Source: Acidimicrobiia bacterium
Lineage (GTDB): Bacteria; Actinomycetota; Acidimicrobiia; Acidimicrobiales; Ilumatobacteraceae
NCBI GenBank assembly: GCA_030425785.1
Contig: JAUHYJ010000048.1
Span: 1-11,906, forward strand
DNA: 11,906 nucleotides
Direction of reading: 5' to 3'
Shown here piece after piece: positions 1 through 7,614 of this stretch. A program made the position numbers and the translations under genes. Every line of letters begins with the position of its first letter. The first letter of the stretch is position 1. The notes below the pieces were generated by a model. It was not told where the DNA came from, did not search any database, and worked only from the letters and a program-made list of their open reading frames with translations.

Positions 1-108
1 TGTCAGCTCCCTCCGTCGGAGCCCGCCCCCACCAGGGAGACATCTGAGCCCACGGCGATCCCGCAAACACCCACGGACGGGTGACCTACAGATCCTCCGA
101 TCCGGGCC

Positions 109-114
109 GATAAT
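109..114 (+). promoter_or_regulatory. -10 promoter hexamer for a leaderless mRNA
   Basis: GATAAT matches the TATAAT consensus at five of six positions and ends 6 nt before the GTG at 121, so transcription would be expected to begin at or next to the start codon. There is no Shine-Dalgarno sequence in the intervening bases. No convincing -35 hexamer is visible at 16-19 nt spacing. The promoter is inferred from position and sequence only. Confidence 0.5.
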
Positions 115-120
115 GCAGAT

Positions 121-2814
121 GTGCCACGCCGCCCACTCACCGTCGCCCTCACCGTCGCCTCGCTCCTCACCGCCGGCCTGCTCGCAACCGCTCCGACGAC
201 GTCGGTGGCGGCGATGTCGAGTTGGTCGGGCGTCGTGACCGAGGTCGAGGACGGCGACACGTTTCGCATCACCCTCGACGGCGGTGAGCAACAGCACATC
301 CGAGTCGCCGGCATCAACACCAACGAGACCAACCTCCCCGTCGACTGCCTCGCGATCGCCGCCCGTGAGCGACTGCGCGACCTGATCCTCGGCCAGCGAG
401 TCGAGCTCCGGGCCCGTTCGGCGACCTCGACGGCGGGCGGTCGCCCGATTCGGCACGTCTTCACGACCGGCGGTGTCAACGTCGCCGAGCTGATGGTGCG
501 CGAGGGATGGGGCGTTCCACTCGTCTTCCCCGCCGAGTTCGACTATGCGGAGAAGTACGTCGACGCGTTCTGGGACGCCAACCAGGCCGGAGTCCGGCTC
601 CATGATCCCGATGCGTGCGGAGCCGGACCTGCCGCCGGCGCACAGATCGACATGCTGGTCAACGGCGATGCCGACGGCTCCGACAACGAGAACGTGAACG
701 GCGAGTGGGTCCTGCTCCGGAACACCGGCAGCTCATCGTTGGATCTGTCCGGCTGGTACCTCAAGGACACGGCACTGGGCTACTACGCCTTTCCGGACGG
801 TCGGACGATCGCTCCGGGCGGGGCTCTGCGCCTTCGCGCCGGGATCGGCTCGGACACGGCGAGCACGTTGTACATGGGGAACTCCTCACCGATCTTCTCC
901 GCCGTCGACGGCGCATTCCTCCTCGACCCCGACGGTGACATCCGGGTGTTCGACCTCTGGCCGTGCCGCGGCCTCTGCGGGGACGCTCCGCCCGCCGACC
1001 TCGTCATCGACGAGGTCGTCTACGACATCCCCGGTGTCAACGACGATCTGCAGCCGAACGGCGAGACGATCACGATCAGGAACGTCGGCGATGCGACGGT
1101 CGACCTGCTCGATTGGCGTATCGAATCGTTCCCGCACCTCGTCTACTCCGAATCGTCACGGGTGCTCGGCCCAGGACAGAGCGTCACGGTCAAGGTCGGT
1201 ACCGGCACGTCCACGTCGTCGGTGATCCACATGCAGAAGTCGGCGTCGATCCTCGACAACGACGGCGACGTCGTCGTGCTCGTGAACCCCGCAGGCGACG
1301 TGGCCGACTGCGTGTCGTGGGGTGACCGCGATTGCAGCTGGCACCCCGCGAAGGGCGTCCGGTCGCGTTCCAACCCCGACTTCAACGGCGACGGGTGGGG
1401 CGACGTCGTGGCCGCATCACCCGGAGAAGACATCGGCCGCGCCACCGACGCCGGCGCGATGAACGTTCGATACGGCTGGGATCCGGGCCTTCGGGCGTCG
1501 AACGGGAACAACTACGGCCTGTCGTCGATCTACGGCCAGGTGTGGAGCCAATCGGGGTCGGTCCCGGGCACACCGGAGGCCGGCGACGAGTTCGGAGCTG
1601 CGTTCGCCGTCGGCGATTTCGATCACGACGGCTACGACGACCTCGCAGCAGGAGCTCCGGGCGAGACGCTCTCTGGCGCCGCACGCGGCGGGGTGGTCAA
1701 CGTGCTCGCGGGCTCACGCAACGGGCTGACCCCGGCGGCGCTCGGCATCGTGTCGCAATCGGGCCCGATCGCCGGCGTCCCCGAGGCGGGCGACGAGTTC
1801 GGTGCCGCTCTCGCGGCCGGCGACCTCGATGGCGACGGCTTCGACGACCTCGCCATCGGGGTTCCCGGCGAGAACTCGGGCGCCGGTCTGGTGACGGTCG
1901 TGTGGGGCGGCACGCAGGGTCTCGATCCGGCGTCCAGTACGTCGATCTCCCAAGCCGGGTCGACGCCCGGCACCCCGGAGCCCGGAGACCGCTTCGGTGC
2001 GGCGCTCGCGATCGGCGACGTCACCGGCGACGGAATTGCCGACCTGATCGTCGGTGCTCCGGGCGAGGCGATCGGGTCGCGAAACGGAGCCGGCCTCGTC
2101 CACGTGATCCCGGGGAGCAGAGGGGGCCTGACGGGGTCGGGCTCGTGGGTGCTGGTCCAAGGCGACGGCCTCGGCGGCACCGCGGAGGCCGACGATCACG
2201 TGGGTGCGGCGGTCGCGACCGGCGACGTCGACGGAGACGGTCGGCACGATGTCGTGATCGGGGTGCCTGGCGAGGACGTCTACGGACGGTCCGACGCCGG
2301 GGCCGTGCACGTCGCACCCCGTGGGCTACCAGGTGGCGACAGCCTCCTGTTCCAGGGTTCCGGTCTGCCGGGAGCATCGGAGACCGGCGATCTGATCGGC
2401 CAGGCCGTCCACGTGGCCGACCTCGATGGCGACGGGCGAGACGATGTCATCATCGGCGCTCCGGGAGAAGGGGTCGGTTCGCGCGCTGACGCCGGCGCCG
2501 TCACCGTGCTCCGTGGGTCGAGCGGACCGCTCTCGTCGGCGCCGGCGACGTGGTGGTCGCAGAACGGCCCGCTCGCAGGCGGCGCCGAGACGGACGATCG
2601 GTTCGGTTCGTCGTTGGCGACGACCGACGTCGACGGTGACGGACATCGCGATCTGCAGATCGGCGTGGCCGGCGAGGCGGTCGGCGATCGGAACGACGCC
2701 GGCGTGCTCGTTCTCGTCTACGGAAGCGCCGATGGCCTCACGACCGCCAATGGACTGATGACGCAGTCGTTCTTCGGCGGTTCGGTCGAGGCCGGCGATC
2801 GGCTCGGGGGCTGA
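121..2814 (+). CDS. Secreted SNase-like / lamin-tail / FG-GAP propeller protein
   Basis: The protein has 897 residues. Residues 1-31 form a signal peptide (basic start, hydrophobic core, AA end), so it should be exported; no C-terminal anchor or sorting motif is visible. Residues about 35-167 resemble a staphylococcal-nuclease domain: EDGDT places Asp at 46, with Arg61, Glu69 and Arg108 where the catalytic Arg35, Glu43 and Arg87 are expected. The usual GIDTPE motif reads GINTNE, so the calcium-ligand Asp40 position is Asn66. Two lamin-tail-type beta-sandwich domains follow (about 174-283 and 292-402; features NTGSSSLDLSGW and NVGDATVDLLDW). Seven FG-GAP blades carry DxDGDG-type calcium loops, the first at residue 420 and the last at 836. 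The GTG start is supported by the signal peptide and the leaderless promoter. The likely role is an extracellular nucleic-acid- or surface-binding protein; nuclease activity is uncertain because of Asn66. Confidence 0.9.
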   Translation: MPRRPLTVALTVASLLTAGLLATAPTTSVAAMSSWSGVVTEVEDGDTFRITLDGGEQQHIRVAGINTNETNLPVDCLAIAARERLRDLILGQRVELRARSATSTAGGRPIRHVFTTGGVNVAELMVREGWGVPLVFPAEFDYAEKYVDAFWDANQAGVRLHDPDACGAGPAAGAQIDMLVNGDADGSDNENVNGEWVLLRNTGSSSLDLSGWYLKDTALGYYAFPDGRTIAPGGALRLRAGIGSDTASTLYMGNSSPIFSAVDGAFLLDPDGDIRVFDLWPCRGLCGDAPPADLVIDEVVYDIPGVNDDLQPNGETITIRNVGDATVDLLDWRIESFPHLVYSESSRVLGPGQSVTVKVGTGTSTSSVIHMQKSASILDNDGDVVVLVNPAGDVADCVSWGDRDCSWHPAKGVRSRSNPDFNGDGWGDVVAASPGEDIGRATDAGAMNVRYGWDPGLRASNGNNYGLSSIYGQVWSQSGSVPGTPEAGDEFGAAFAVGDFDHDGYDDLAAGAPGETLSGAARGGVVNVLAGSRNGLTPAALGIVSQSGPIAGVPEAGDEFGAALAAGDLDGDGFDDLAIGVPGENSGAGLVTVVWGGTQGLDPASSTSISQAGSTPGTPEPGDRFGAALAIGDVTGDGIADLIVGAPGEAIGSRNGAGLVHVIPGSRGGLTGSGSWVLVQGDGLGGTAEADDHVGAAVATGDVDGDGRHDVVIGVPGEDVYGRSDAGAVHVAPRGLPGGDSLLFQGSGLPGASETGDLIGQAVHVADLDGDGRDDVIIGAPGEGVGSRADAGAVTVLRGSSGPLSSAPATWWSQNGPLAGGAETDDRFGSSLATTDVDGDGHRDLQIGVAGEAVGDRNDAGVLVLVYGSADGLTTANGLMTQSFFGGSVEAGDRLGG

Positions 2815-2834
2815 TCGGCGAGGCATCGCAGGTA

Positions 2835-2852
2835 CGGGGCCATCCGGCCCCG
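2835..2852 (+). terminator. Hairpin after the SNase/FG-GAP gene
   Basis: CGGGGCCATCCGGCCCCG forms a perfect 7-bp GC stem with a 4-nt loop, starting 20 nt after the TGA at 2812-2814. Only a short AATT follows, so there is no classical U-tract. It lies just upstream of the next gene's -10 and would separate the two transcription units. It could also be an operator for the downstream gene. Confidence 0.5.
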
Positions 2853-2868
2853 AATTCCTGCCGAACGC

Positions 2869-2874
2869 TACACT
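2869..2874 (+). promoter_or_regulatory. -10 hexamer of the GT2-TagF gene (leaderless)
   Basis: TACACT fits the TANNNT pattern and ends 8 nt before the GTG at 2883. No Shine-Dalgarno sequence lies between, which suggests a leaderless or nearly leaderless transcript. The expected -35 position falls on the 3' arm of the GC hairpin at 2835-2852 and shows no consensus. Confidence 0.45.
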
Positions 2875-2882
2875 GAGCCCGC

Positions 2883-5087
2883 GTGCCCCTCCTCTCGATC
2901 GTCGTCCCCGTCTACAACGTCGAGCCGTACATTCGCGAGTGTCTCGAGTCGATCGTCCGATCCGACGTCGACCTCGAGGTCATCGTCGTCGATGACCGCT
3001 CCCCGGACCATTCCGCTCGCATCGTCCAGGAGTTCGTCGACCGTGACACACGCGTCCGGCTGATCCGACTCGACGAGAACGTCGGGCTCGGTCCGGCCCG
3101 CAACGTCGGATTCGAGGCCTCCACCGGCGAGTACGTGCTCTTCCTCGACAGCGACGACGTCTACACGCGCGGTGCGCTCCGATCCATCGCGTCGGCGACG
3201 TCCAGCGGCTCGGATCTCATCATCTTCGACTACCAGCGGCTGTACTGGAACAACCGTCGCGAGCGAAACAACATGGCGTGGCTCTTCAAGAACCAGCGCG
3301 GCCCGACGACGCTCGAGCAGCGCCCCGAGCTGCTCAGGTTGCTCAACGTCAGTTGGAACAAGGCGTATCGGCGTCAGTTCCTCGTCGACACCGGCTTGCA
3401 GCACCCCCCTGGCTACTACGAGGACATCCCGTTCACCTACCCGGCACTCGGGCTGGCGACGTCGATCACCCTCCTCGACCGAGTGTGCATCGACTATCGA
3501 CAGCGACGACAGGGCAGCATCCTCCGGACGTCGTCGTCGCGCCACTTCGAGATCTTCGATCAGTTCGATCGGCTGTTCGACACCATCGACGCACACCCTG
3601 CGCTCGAGCGATGGCGCGCCCCGATCTGGGATCGGTGCGCCTCGCACATCATCGCCATCCTCGCCCACGGTGAACGTCGCATCGCCCCCGACGAGCGGCG
3701 CCGGTTCTTCGCCGAGGCATCTGCTTCGTTGTCGCGCCACCTGCCGGAGGGCCACGAGCCAGGCGGCGGCAGCCGCGACACCAAGGTCAAGCTCATCCTC
3801 GCCGATCAGTACGGCGTGTTCAGTTCCCTGAAGGCGGCGAATCGCGGCCGGATCGCAGTGCGCAACCAGGCGAGGAAGGTCTGGAAGCGCAACGACGTCC
3901 GCGAGACGGTTCACAAGGGTCTCGCGAAGCTGCCGCTCGATCCCGAGCTCGCGGTCTTCTCCTCGCTCTGGGATCGCCCCCCGTCCGGCAACCCACTGGC
4001 GATCTACGAGGCGATGCGGGAGCACGCGCCTGATCTGCGCGGCGTCTGGATCGTCCGACCGGCCGATCGGCATCTCGTGCCCGACGGCTTCGAGATCGTC
4101 GCCCCGAACACGCGCCGGTACCTCGAGGTCCTCGCACGCGGCACGTACTTCGTCAACGACGTGAACTTCCCGACGTGGTGGGTGAAGCGCCCCGGTCAGT
4201 CGCACCTCCAGACCCAGCACGGTACCCCGCTCAAGTTCATGGGGCTCGACCTCCAGAAGTACCCGACGGCGGCCAAGGGCCTGCACTTCGGCGCCCTGAT
4301 GACGCGAGTCGACAAGTGGGACTTCAACCTGTCGTCGAACTCGTTCTCGACCGAGGTCTGGACTCGAGCCTTCCCGTCGAACTACGAGACGCTCGAGTAC
4401 GGGTATCCGCGCAACGACGTGCTCGTCAACAGCACGGCCGCCGACTGCGAGGCGGCACGCGCCCGGGTCGGGGTGCCCGCGGGACGACGCGTGTTCCTCT
4501 ACATGCCGACCCACCGCGACGGTGTCTCCTCGCTGAAGCTCGGACTCGACTTGGCACGAGTGCGTGCCCGCCTCGACGAGCCCGTCACCTTCCTGATCCG
4601 CGGGCACTACTTCTACGACACGTCGAGGACGGTCCAGGACATGCAAGCGGCCGGCGAGCTGCTGGACATGAGCAGCTACCCGAGCGTCGAGGACCTCTAC
4701 CTGGCGAGCGACGTCCTGATCACCGACTACTCGAGCGCGCAGTTCGACTTCGCCAACCTCGGCCGCCCGATCATCATCCACGCCCACGACTGGGACGACT
4801 ACCGAGCGACGCGCGGGACCTACTTCGACATCACCCGCGACTCACCGGGGCAGGTCACCACGACGGTCGCCGAGTTGGTCGACGCGATCAACACGGGTGC
4901 CTACGACAACTCGTCGGCGCAGACCCGACTCCAGCGGTTCCGCACGACGTTCTGCGAGTTCGACGACGGCCGAGCTGCGAAGCGGGTCGTCGATCGCTTC
5001 TTCCTCGGACGCGACGTCGAGCCACCCGGATCGGTGCACGGCCCGCCTGCGCCGCTCCGGACGTGGACCGACGAGCGGTCCGGCTGA
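2883..5087 (+). CDS. GT2 glycosyltransferase fused to TagF-like polyol-phosphate transferase
   Basis: This 734-residue two-domain enzyme has no membrane segment or signal peptide, so it should act at the cytoplasmic face of the membrane. The N-terminal half (about 1-270) is a family 2 GT-A glycosyltransferase: SIVVPVYNVEPYIRECLESI at the start, IVVDDRSPD, and the metal-binding DSDD at residues 89-92. The C-terminal half (about 350-710) matches CDP-glycerol:poly(glycerophosphate) glycerophosphotransferases: QTQHGTP with His446, MPTHRDG with His544, IRGHYF with His575, and the nucleotide-binding TDYSS at 614-618. TagF enzymes move glycerol- or ribitol-phosphate from a CDP donor onto a growing teichoic acid. 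The fusion suggests a polymer of alternating sugar and polyol phosphate, made by adding a sugar and a phosphopolyol from one polypeptide. The exact sugar and polyol are unknown. It converges on the LicD-type gene. Confidence 0.9.
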   Translation: MPLLSIVVPVYNVEPYIRECLESIVRSDVDLEVIVVDDRSPDHSARIVQEFVDRDTRVRLIRLDENVGLGPARNVGFEASTGEYVLFLDSDDVYTRGALRSIASATSSGSDLIIFDYQRLYWNNRRERNNMAWLFKNQRGPTTLEQRPELLRLLNVSWNKAYRRQFLVDTGLQHPPGYYEDIPFTYPALGLATSITLLDRVCIDYRQRRQGSILRTSSSRHFEIFDQFDRLFDTIDAHPALERWRAPIWDRCASHIIAILAHGERRIAPDERRRFFAEASASLSRHLPEGHEPGGGSRDTKVKLILADQYGVFSSLKAANRGRIAVRNQARKVWKRNDVRETVHKGLAKLPLDPELAVFSSLWDRPPSGNPLAIYEAMREHAPDLRGVWIVRPADRHLVPDGFEIVAPNTRRYLEVLARGTYFVNDVNFPTWWVKRPGQSHLQTQHGTPLKFMGLDLQKYPTAAKGLHFGALMTRVDKWDFNLSSNSFSTEVWTRAFPSNYETLEYGYPRNDVLVNSTAADCEAARARVGVPAGRRVFLYMPTHRDGVSSLKLGLDLARVRARLDEPVTFLIRGHYFYDTSRTVQDMQAAGELLDMSSYPSVEDLYLASDVLITDYSSAQFDFANLGRPIIIHAHDWDDYRATRGTYFDITRDSPGQVTTTVAELVDAINTGAYDNSSAQTRLQRFRTTFCEFDDGRAAKRVVDRFFLGRDVEPPGSVHGPPAPLRTWTDERSG

Positions 5088-5133
5088 CACCGGCTGAGGG
5101 CTCGCCGGATTCGGAGCAGTCGGCGGGACCGGA
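5088..5133. other. Convergent spacer, weak hairpins
   Basis: This 46-nt stretch separates two convergent stop codons. It can form two mutually exclusive 5-bp GC hairpins: CCGGC/GCCGG at 5090-5094 and 5104-5108, and CGCCG/CGGCG at 5103-5107 and 5121-5125. Neither is followed by a T-run on either strand. A bidirectional terminator is plausible from the context but weakly supported. Confidence 0.25.
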
Positions 5134-6756
5134 TCAGGCTCGTCGTCTGGCGACGACTCGGTACAAGACGGGATCCTCGCCCTTGTAGGGCGACAGCCCT
5201 TGCGACTCGAGCTCGAACTCGACGTCGAATCCGTACTCACCGGCGAGCGATTGCGCGAACGCCGACGCACTCTGGAAGCGTCGGTAGTGGCGCCCGTGCA
5301 CCTTGTCGAGGGCTTCGTCCTTGTCGGTTCGGAACTCGGCGGCGAACGCATCGCCCGGTCGTGCTGCCGACGCGATGTTCGTCATCAGTGCGTCTTGCAC
5401 GTCAGCGGGAATCGAGTGCAAGAAGAAGCGGAGGTAGAAGAGCAACGACGACCCACCGGCGCGTTCGCGGGCAGCGGCAATGGCGGCCGCCACCCGGTCC
5501 GAGTCGGCCACGTCGACGACATCGAACGTGAGGTTTCCGTCGAGCCCCACGTCGGCGGCCTTCTTGGTCGCCCGCTCGATCCCGACGTGCGACCGATCGA
5601 AACCGCTGGTCGGGCGCCCGTCGCGAGCGAACGAGAACGCGTCCCGTCCGTCGCCGCAGCCGATGTCGACCACGGCCTCCGGCAGTCCGCCGTACCCCTG
5701 GATGAACTCGCAGAACGTCGATGCCGAGTCGTAACCGTGGCGGGCGTAGAAGTTGGCCCAGTAGCCGGCCTCGCGGAAGTCCTCCGGGAGGCGCCCTTCG
5801 CGCCCGTAGGCGACGCGTGCCCGGTCCCAGTGGAACCCGGGCGTCGGCGTACGCCAGTTGGCGCCGTAGATGTGTTCGACCCACTTCTCTGCGCCGCGCG
5901 GAATGCGCACGGTGTGGTCGCCCATCGGGGCCTCTTCGGTGCCCGACCAGTCCGTCTGGCGCAGCTCGGTGTCGCCCGCGCGGCCGAACGGCATCTCCAG
6001 GCGTCCATCCTCGTTGAAGTAGAGATGGAACAGATCGATGCGGATGGAGTGATCGCGCTCATCGTGGATGTGGAGCGCGGTGCGCCGAGTCTCGACATCG
6101 AATCCGGCGTCGATGAGACTGAATCCGACGTCGCGCAGCTCCTCCGCCGCCTCCCGGCCGTCGGTCTTCGAGGACACATACGCCACATCGAAGTCATTGT
6201 CGTGGGCGATGAAACCCTGCTCGCGGACCTGCCCGAGGAGGCTGCCGTAGATGACGAAGACGTCGAACCCGTGCCGCTGTCGGATCACCTCGCTCACCCG
6301 GTGGTACATGTCGACGACCGTGGCCTGCCAGTCCGTGTCGAGCTTCTTCGACAACTGGAGCTTCCCGTCGTCGTTGAAGACGTATCCCTCGGCGAGCAAG
6401 CGCTCGAGATCGTCGACGGTCGAGGCCCCGTTCGTTCCCGGCCGCTTGTAGATGCCGCGTTTCGCCATCGGAATCGGGGTGCCATCGACGCGGACGCTCA
6501 CCCGCGTCGACTTCTGGCAGAAGTCCCAGATGCCGCTCAGTGGCATCGAGAACGACGCCGCCGCGTCCACGGTGTTCGCGCTGCTCTCCTGGTCGGCCCA
6601 CGCAGTGCGGACCTGGACCTCGTCGAGGAACAACGCGACCCGCACCGGGAAGAGGTCGGCGGGTCCGACGAGCCAACCTCGCGCGTGTTTCGCGGTGACG
6701 TCGTCGACGCACCCGTACAGCTGTCCGCGCCAGGAGGAACGATCGTTGTTGGTCAT
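5134..6756 (-). CDS. LicD-family phosphotransferase fused to a SAM methyltransferase
   Basis: The protein has 540 residues in three parts. Residues about 10-98 form a beta-sandwich of the RGW type (ARGWLVGPADLFPV, then ALFLDE) often seen at the N-terminus of polysaccharide-synthesis proteins. Residues about 120-320 are LicD-like: YGSLLG (GSLLG at 171-175), then GFIAHDNDFDV with His185, Asp186, Asp188 and Asp190, and IRIDLFHLYFNEDG. LicD proteins transfer phosphocholine or related phospho-alcohols from a CDP donor onto glycans. Residues about 325-540 are a class I methyltransferase with the SAM-binding VDIGCGDGRD at 363-372 and GFDRS downstream. The LicC-like gene lies just upstream in the same direction. 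The start is the ATG at 6756: an in-frame TAG (the LicC stop) lies 16 codons earlier, and no Shine-Dalgarno sequence is evident. The methylated atom is unknown: it could be the transferred amine, a sugar or a phosphate. Confidence 0.85.
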   Translation of the reverse strand: MTNNDRSSWRGQLYGCVDDVTAKHARGWLVGPADLFPVRVALFLDEVQVRTAWADQESSANTVDAAASFSMPLSGIWDFCQKSTRVSVRVDGTPIPMAKRGIYKRPGTNGASTVDDLERLLAEGYVFNDDGKLQLSKKLDTDWQATVVDMYHRVSEVIRQRHGFDVFVIYGSLLGQVREQGFIAHDNDFDVAYVSSKTDGREAAEELRDVGFSLIDAGFDVETRRTALHIHDERDHSIRIDLFHLYFNEDGRLEMPFGRAGDTELRQTDWSGTEEAPMGDHTVRIPRGAEKWVEHIYGANWRTPTPGFHWDRARVAYGREGRLPEDFREAGYWANFYARHGYDSASTFCEFIQGYGGLPEAVVDIGCGDGRDAFSFARDGRPTSGFDRSHVGIERATKKAADVGLDGNLTFDVVDVADSDRVAAAIAAARERAGGSSLLFYLRFFLHSIPADVQDALMTNIASAARPGDAFAAEFRTDKDEALDKVHGRHYRRFQSASAFAQSLAGEYGFDVEFELESQGLSPYKGEDPVLYRVVARRRA

Positions 6757-6800
6757 GCGGCCGACTGTCGCTTTCGGGTCGAGGTGAATCGGGCGGTCAT
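6753..6800 (-). other. Possible 15-codon mini-ORF between LicC-like and LicD-like genes
   Basis: An ATG 4 nt after the LicC-like stop opens MTARFTSTRKRQSAA. Its TGA overlaps the LicD-type ATG as ATGA. The LicD-type gene lacks a visible ribosome binding site, so a termination-reinitiation relay through this mini-ORF is possible. It has no Shine-Dalgarno sequence of its own, and a chance open frame of this length is common in GC-rich DNA. Confidence 0.2.
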
Positions 6801-6804
6801 GACC

Positions 6805-7554
6805 CTAGTCGGCGGAGGCCTCGACCGTGCGGGTCACCGTGCTCTGGCTTCGGTCGTCGTGCGTGGCACCACCCACCGCCTGGTTCGCGCGCTCGAGATC
6901 GTCGAGGAAGTCGACCTCGATACACAACGAGTCGGAGACGTCCACCGCGACGAACCGGCGTCCGTCCTTCTCGATGGCGAGTTCGATCCCGCGCTCGAAG
7001 TAATCCGTCGGGTCGCAGTCCTCGAGCCGGGCGATCAGATACGGCTTGTCGAGCGCACTGACGTAGTTGATACCGACGGCCTCGCCGGCAGCGTCCACCA
7101 CCTGCTTCGACAGCTCCGCGATGTAGCCCGTGCCATCGAGGCGGTACTTGACCTCCTCGTCGGCGACGGCCGCCGTGTTCACGGCAACGAACGATTGGTC
7201 ACGTGCGATCAGTGGGAGCAACGGCTGCAGCAGACTGGGTTCGAACACGACATCGGCGTTCATCCACAGGGTGCCGCCGGGGCCGGAGAGCCGCAGGCCC
7301 TTGAGCAGGCTCTTGCAGGTATTGGTTTCGCCGAAGTCCTGGTTGTACACGAAGGTGACGTTGGGGAACGCCTCCATGATCATGTCCTTCTTGAAGCCGA
7401 CGACGATCGAGACGAGCGCCGGGTCGAAGTCGCCCGCCAGATTGTCGAGCTGGCGCTGCAGGATCGACCGACCGTCCTCGAGGACGGTGAGCGACTTGGG
7501 ATACGGATTCCCGAGTCGAGAACCAACACCTGCTGCCAAGATCACGATGCGCAT
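6805..7554 (-). CDS. LicC-like sugar/choline-phosphate nucleotidyltransferase
   Basis: The protein has 249 residues and a single Rossmann-like nucleotidyltransferase domain. The N-terminal signature is LAAGVGSRLGNPYPKSL, with the G-x-G-S-R loop at 9-13 and Lys20. The segment YNQDFGETNTCKSL (70-83) resembles the YNxDY..TN..SL stretch of CTP:phosphocholine cytidylyltransferase LicC. WMNADVVFEP supplies the probable metal ligand Asp101, and CIEVDFLDDLERA near the end resembles the second acidic motif. The residues after about 225 look like an unstructured tail. It probably condenses CTP with a phospho-alcohol to give a CDP donor for the adjacent LicD-type enzyme. Related family members act on choline phosphate, aminoethylphosphonate, glutamine phosphate or sugar 1-phosphates, so the substrate is open. 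The ATG at 7554 is fixed by a -10 hexamer exactly 7 nt away. Confidence 0.82.
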   Translation of the reverse strand: MRIVILAAGVGSRLGNPYPKSLTVLEDGRSILQRQLDNLAGDFDPALVSIVVGFKKDMIMEAFPNVTFVYNQDFGETNTCKSLLKGLRLSGPGGTLWMNADVVFEPSLLQPLLPLIARDQSFVAVNTAAVADEEVKYRLDGTGYIAELSKQVVDAAGEAVGINYVSALDKPYLIARLEDCDPTDYFERGIELAIEKDGRRFVAVDVSDSLCIEVDFLDDLERANQAVGGATHDDRSQSTVTRTVEASAD

Positions 7555-7561
7555 CGAGGAC

Positions 7562-7567
7562 AGGGTA
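7562..7567 (-). promoter_or_regulatory. -10 hexamer of the LicC/LicD unit (leaderless)
   Basis: On the minus strand TACCCT is followed by 7 nt and then the ATG at 7554, with no Shine-Dalgarno sequence. It would start a transcript at the start codon and drive both the nucleotidyltransferase and the LicD-methyltransferase gene. No -35 element is recognisable. Confidence 0.5.
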
Positions 7568-7614
7568 CTCGACCTCCGCTGACCGCGACCTGGGACCGCT
7601 CGGGACGGTGCCGC

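Noticed and set aside
7..39. 6-bp inverted repeat CTCCCT/AGGGAG in the left flank
   Set aside because: The stem is short, the loop is 21 nt and there is no T-run. It may belong to a gene outside the window, but nothing supports a specific call.
1332..2489. A 385-codon plus-strand frame inside the FG-GAP gene
   Set aside because: It is extremely Arg-rich and periodic because it reads the FG-GAP repeats in the wrong frame.
2815..2880. Frameshifted eighth FG-GAP blade after the TGA at 2812
   Set aside because: I looked for a continuation in the +1 frame and found no GD or DxDGDG motif; seven blades plus the closing strand already make a complete propeller.
2868..4787. A 639-codon minus-strand frame antisense to the GT2-TagF gene
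   Set aside because: The plus-strand gene has conserved motifs along its whole length, whereas this translation is Val/Glu/Arg-rich without motifs.
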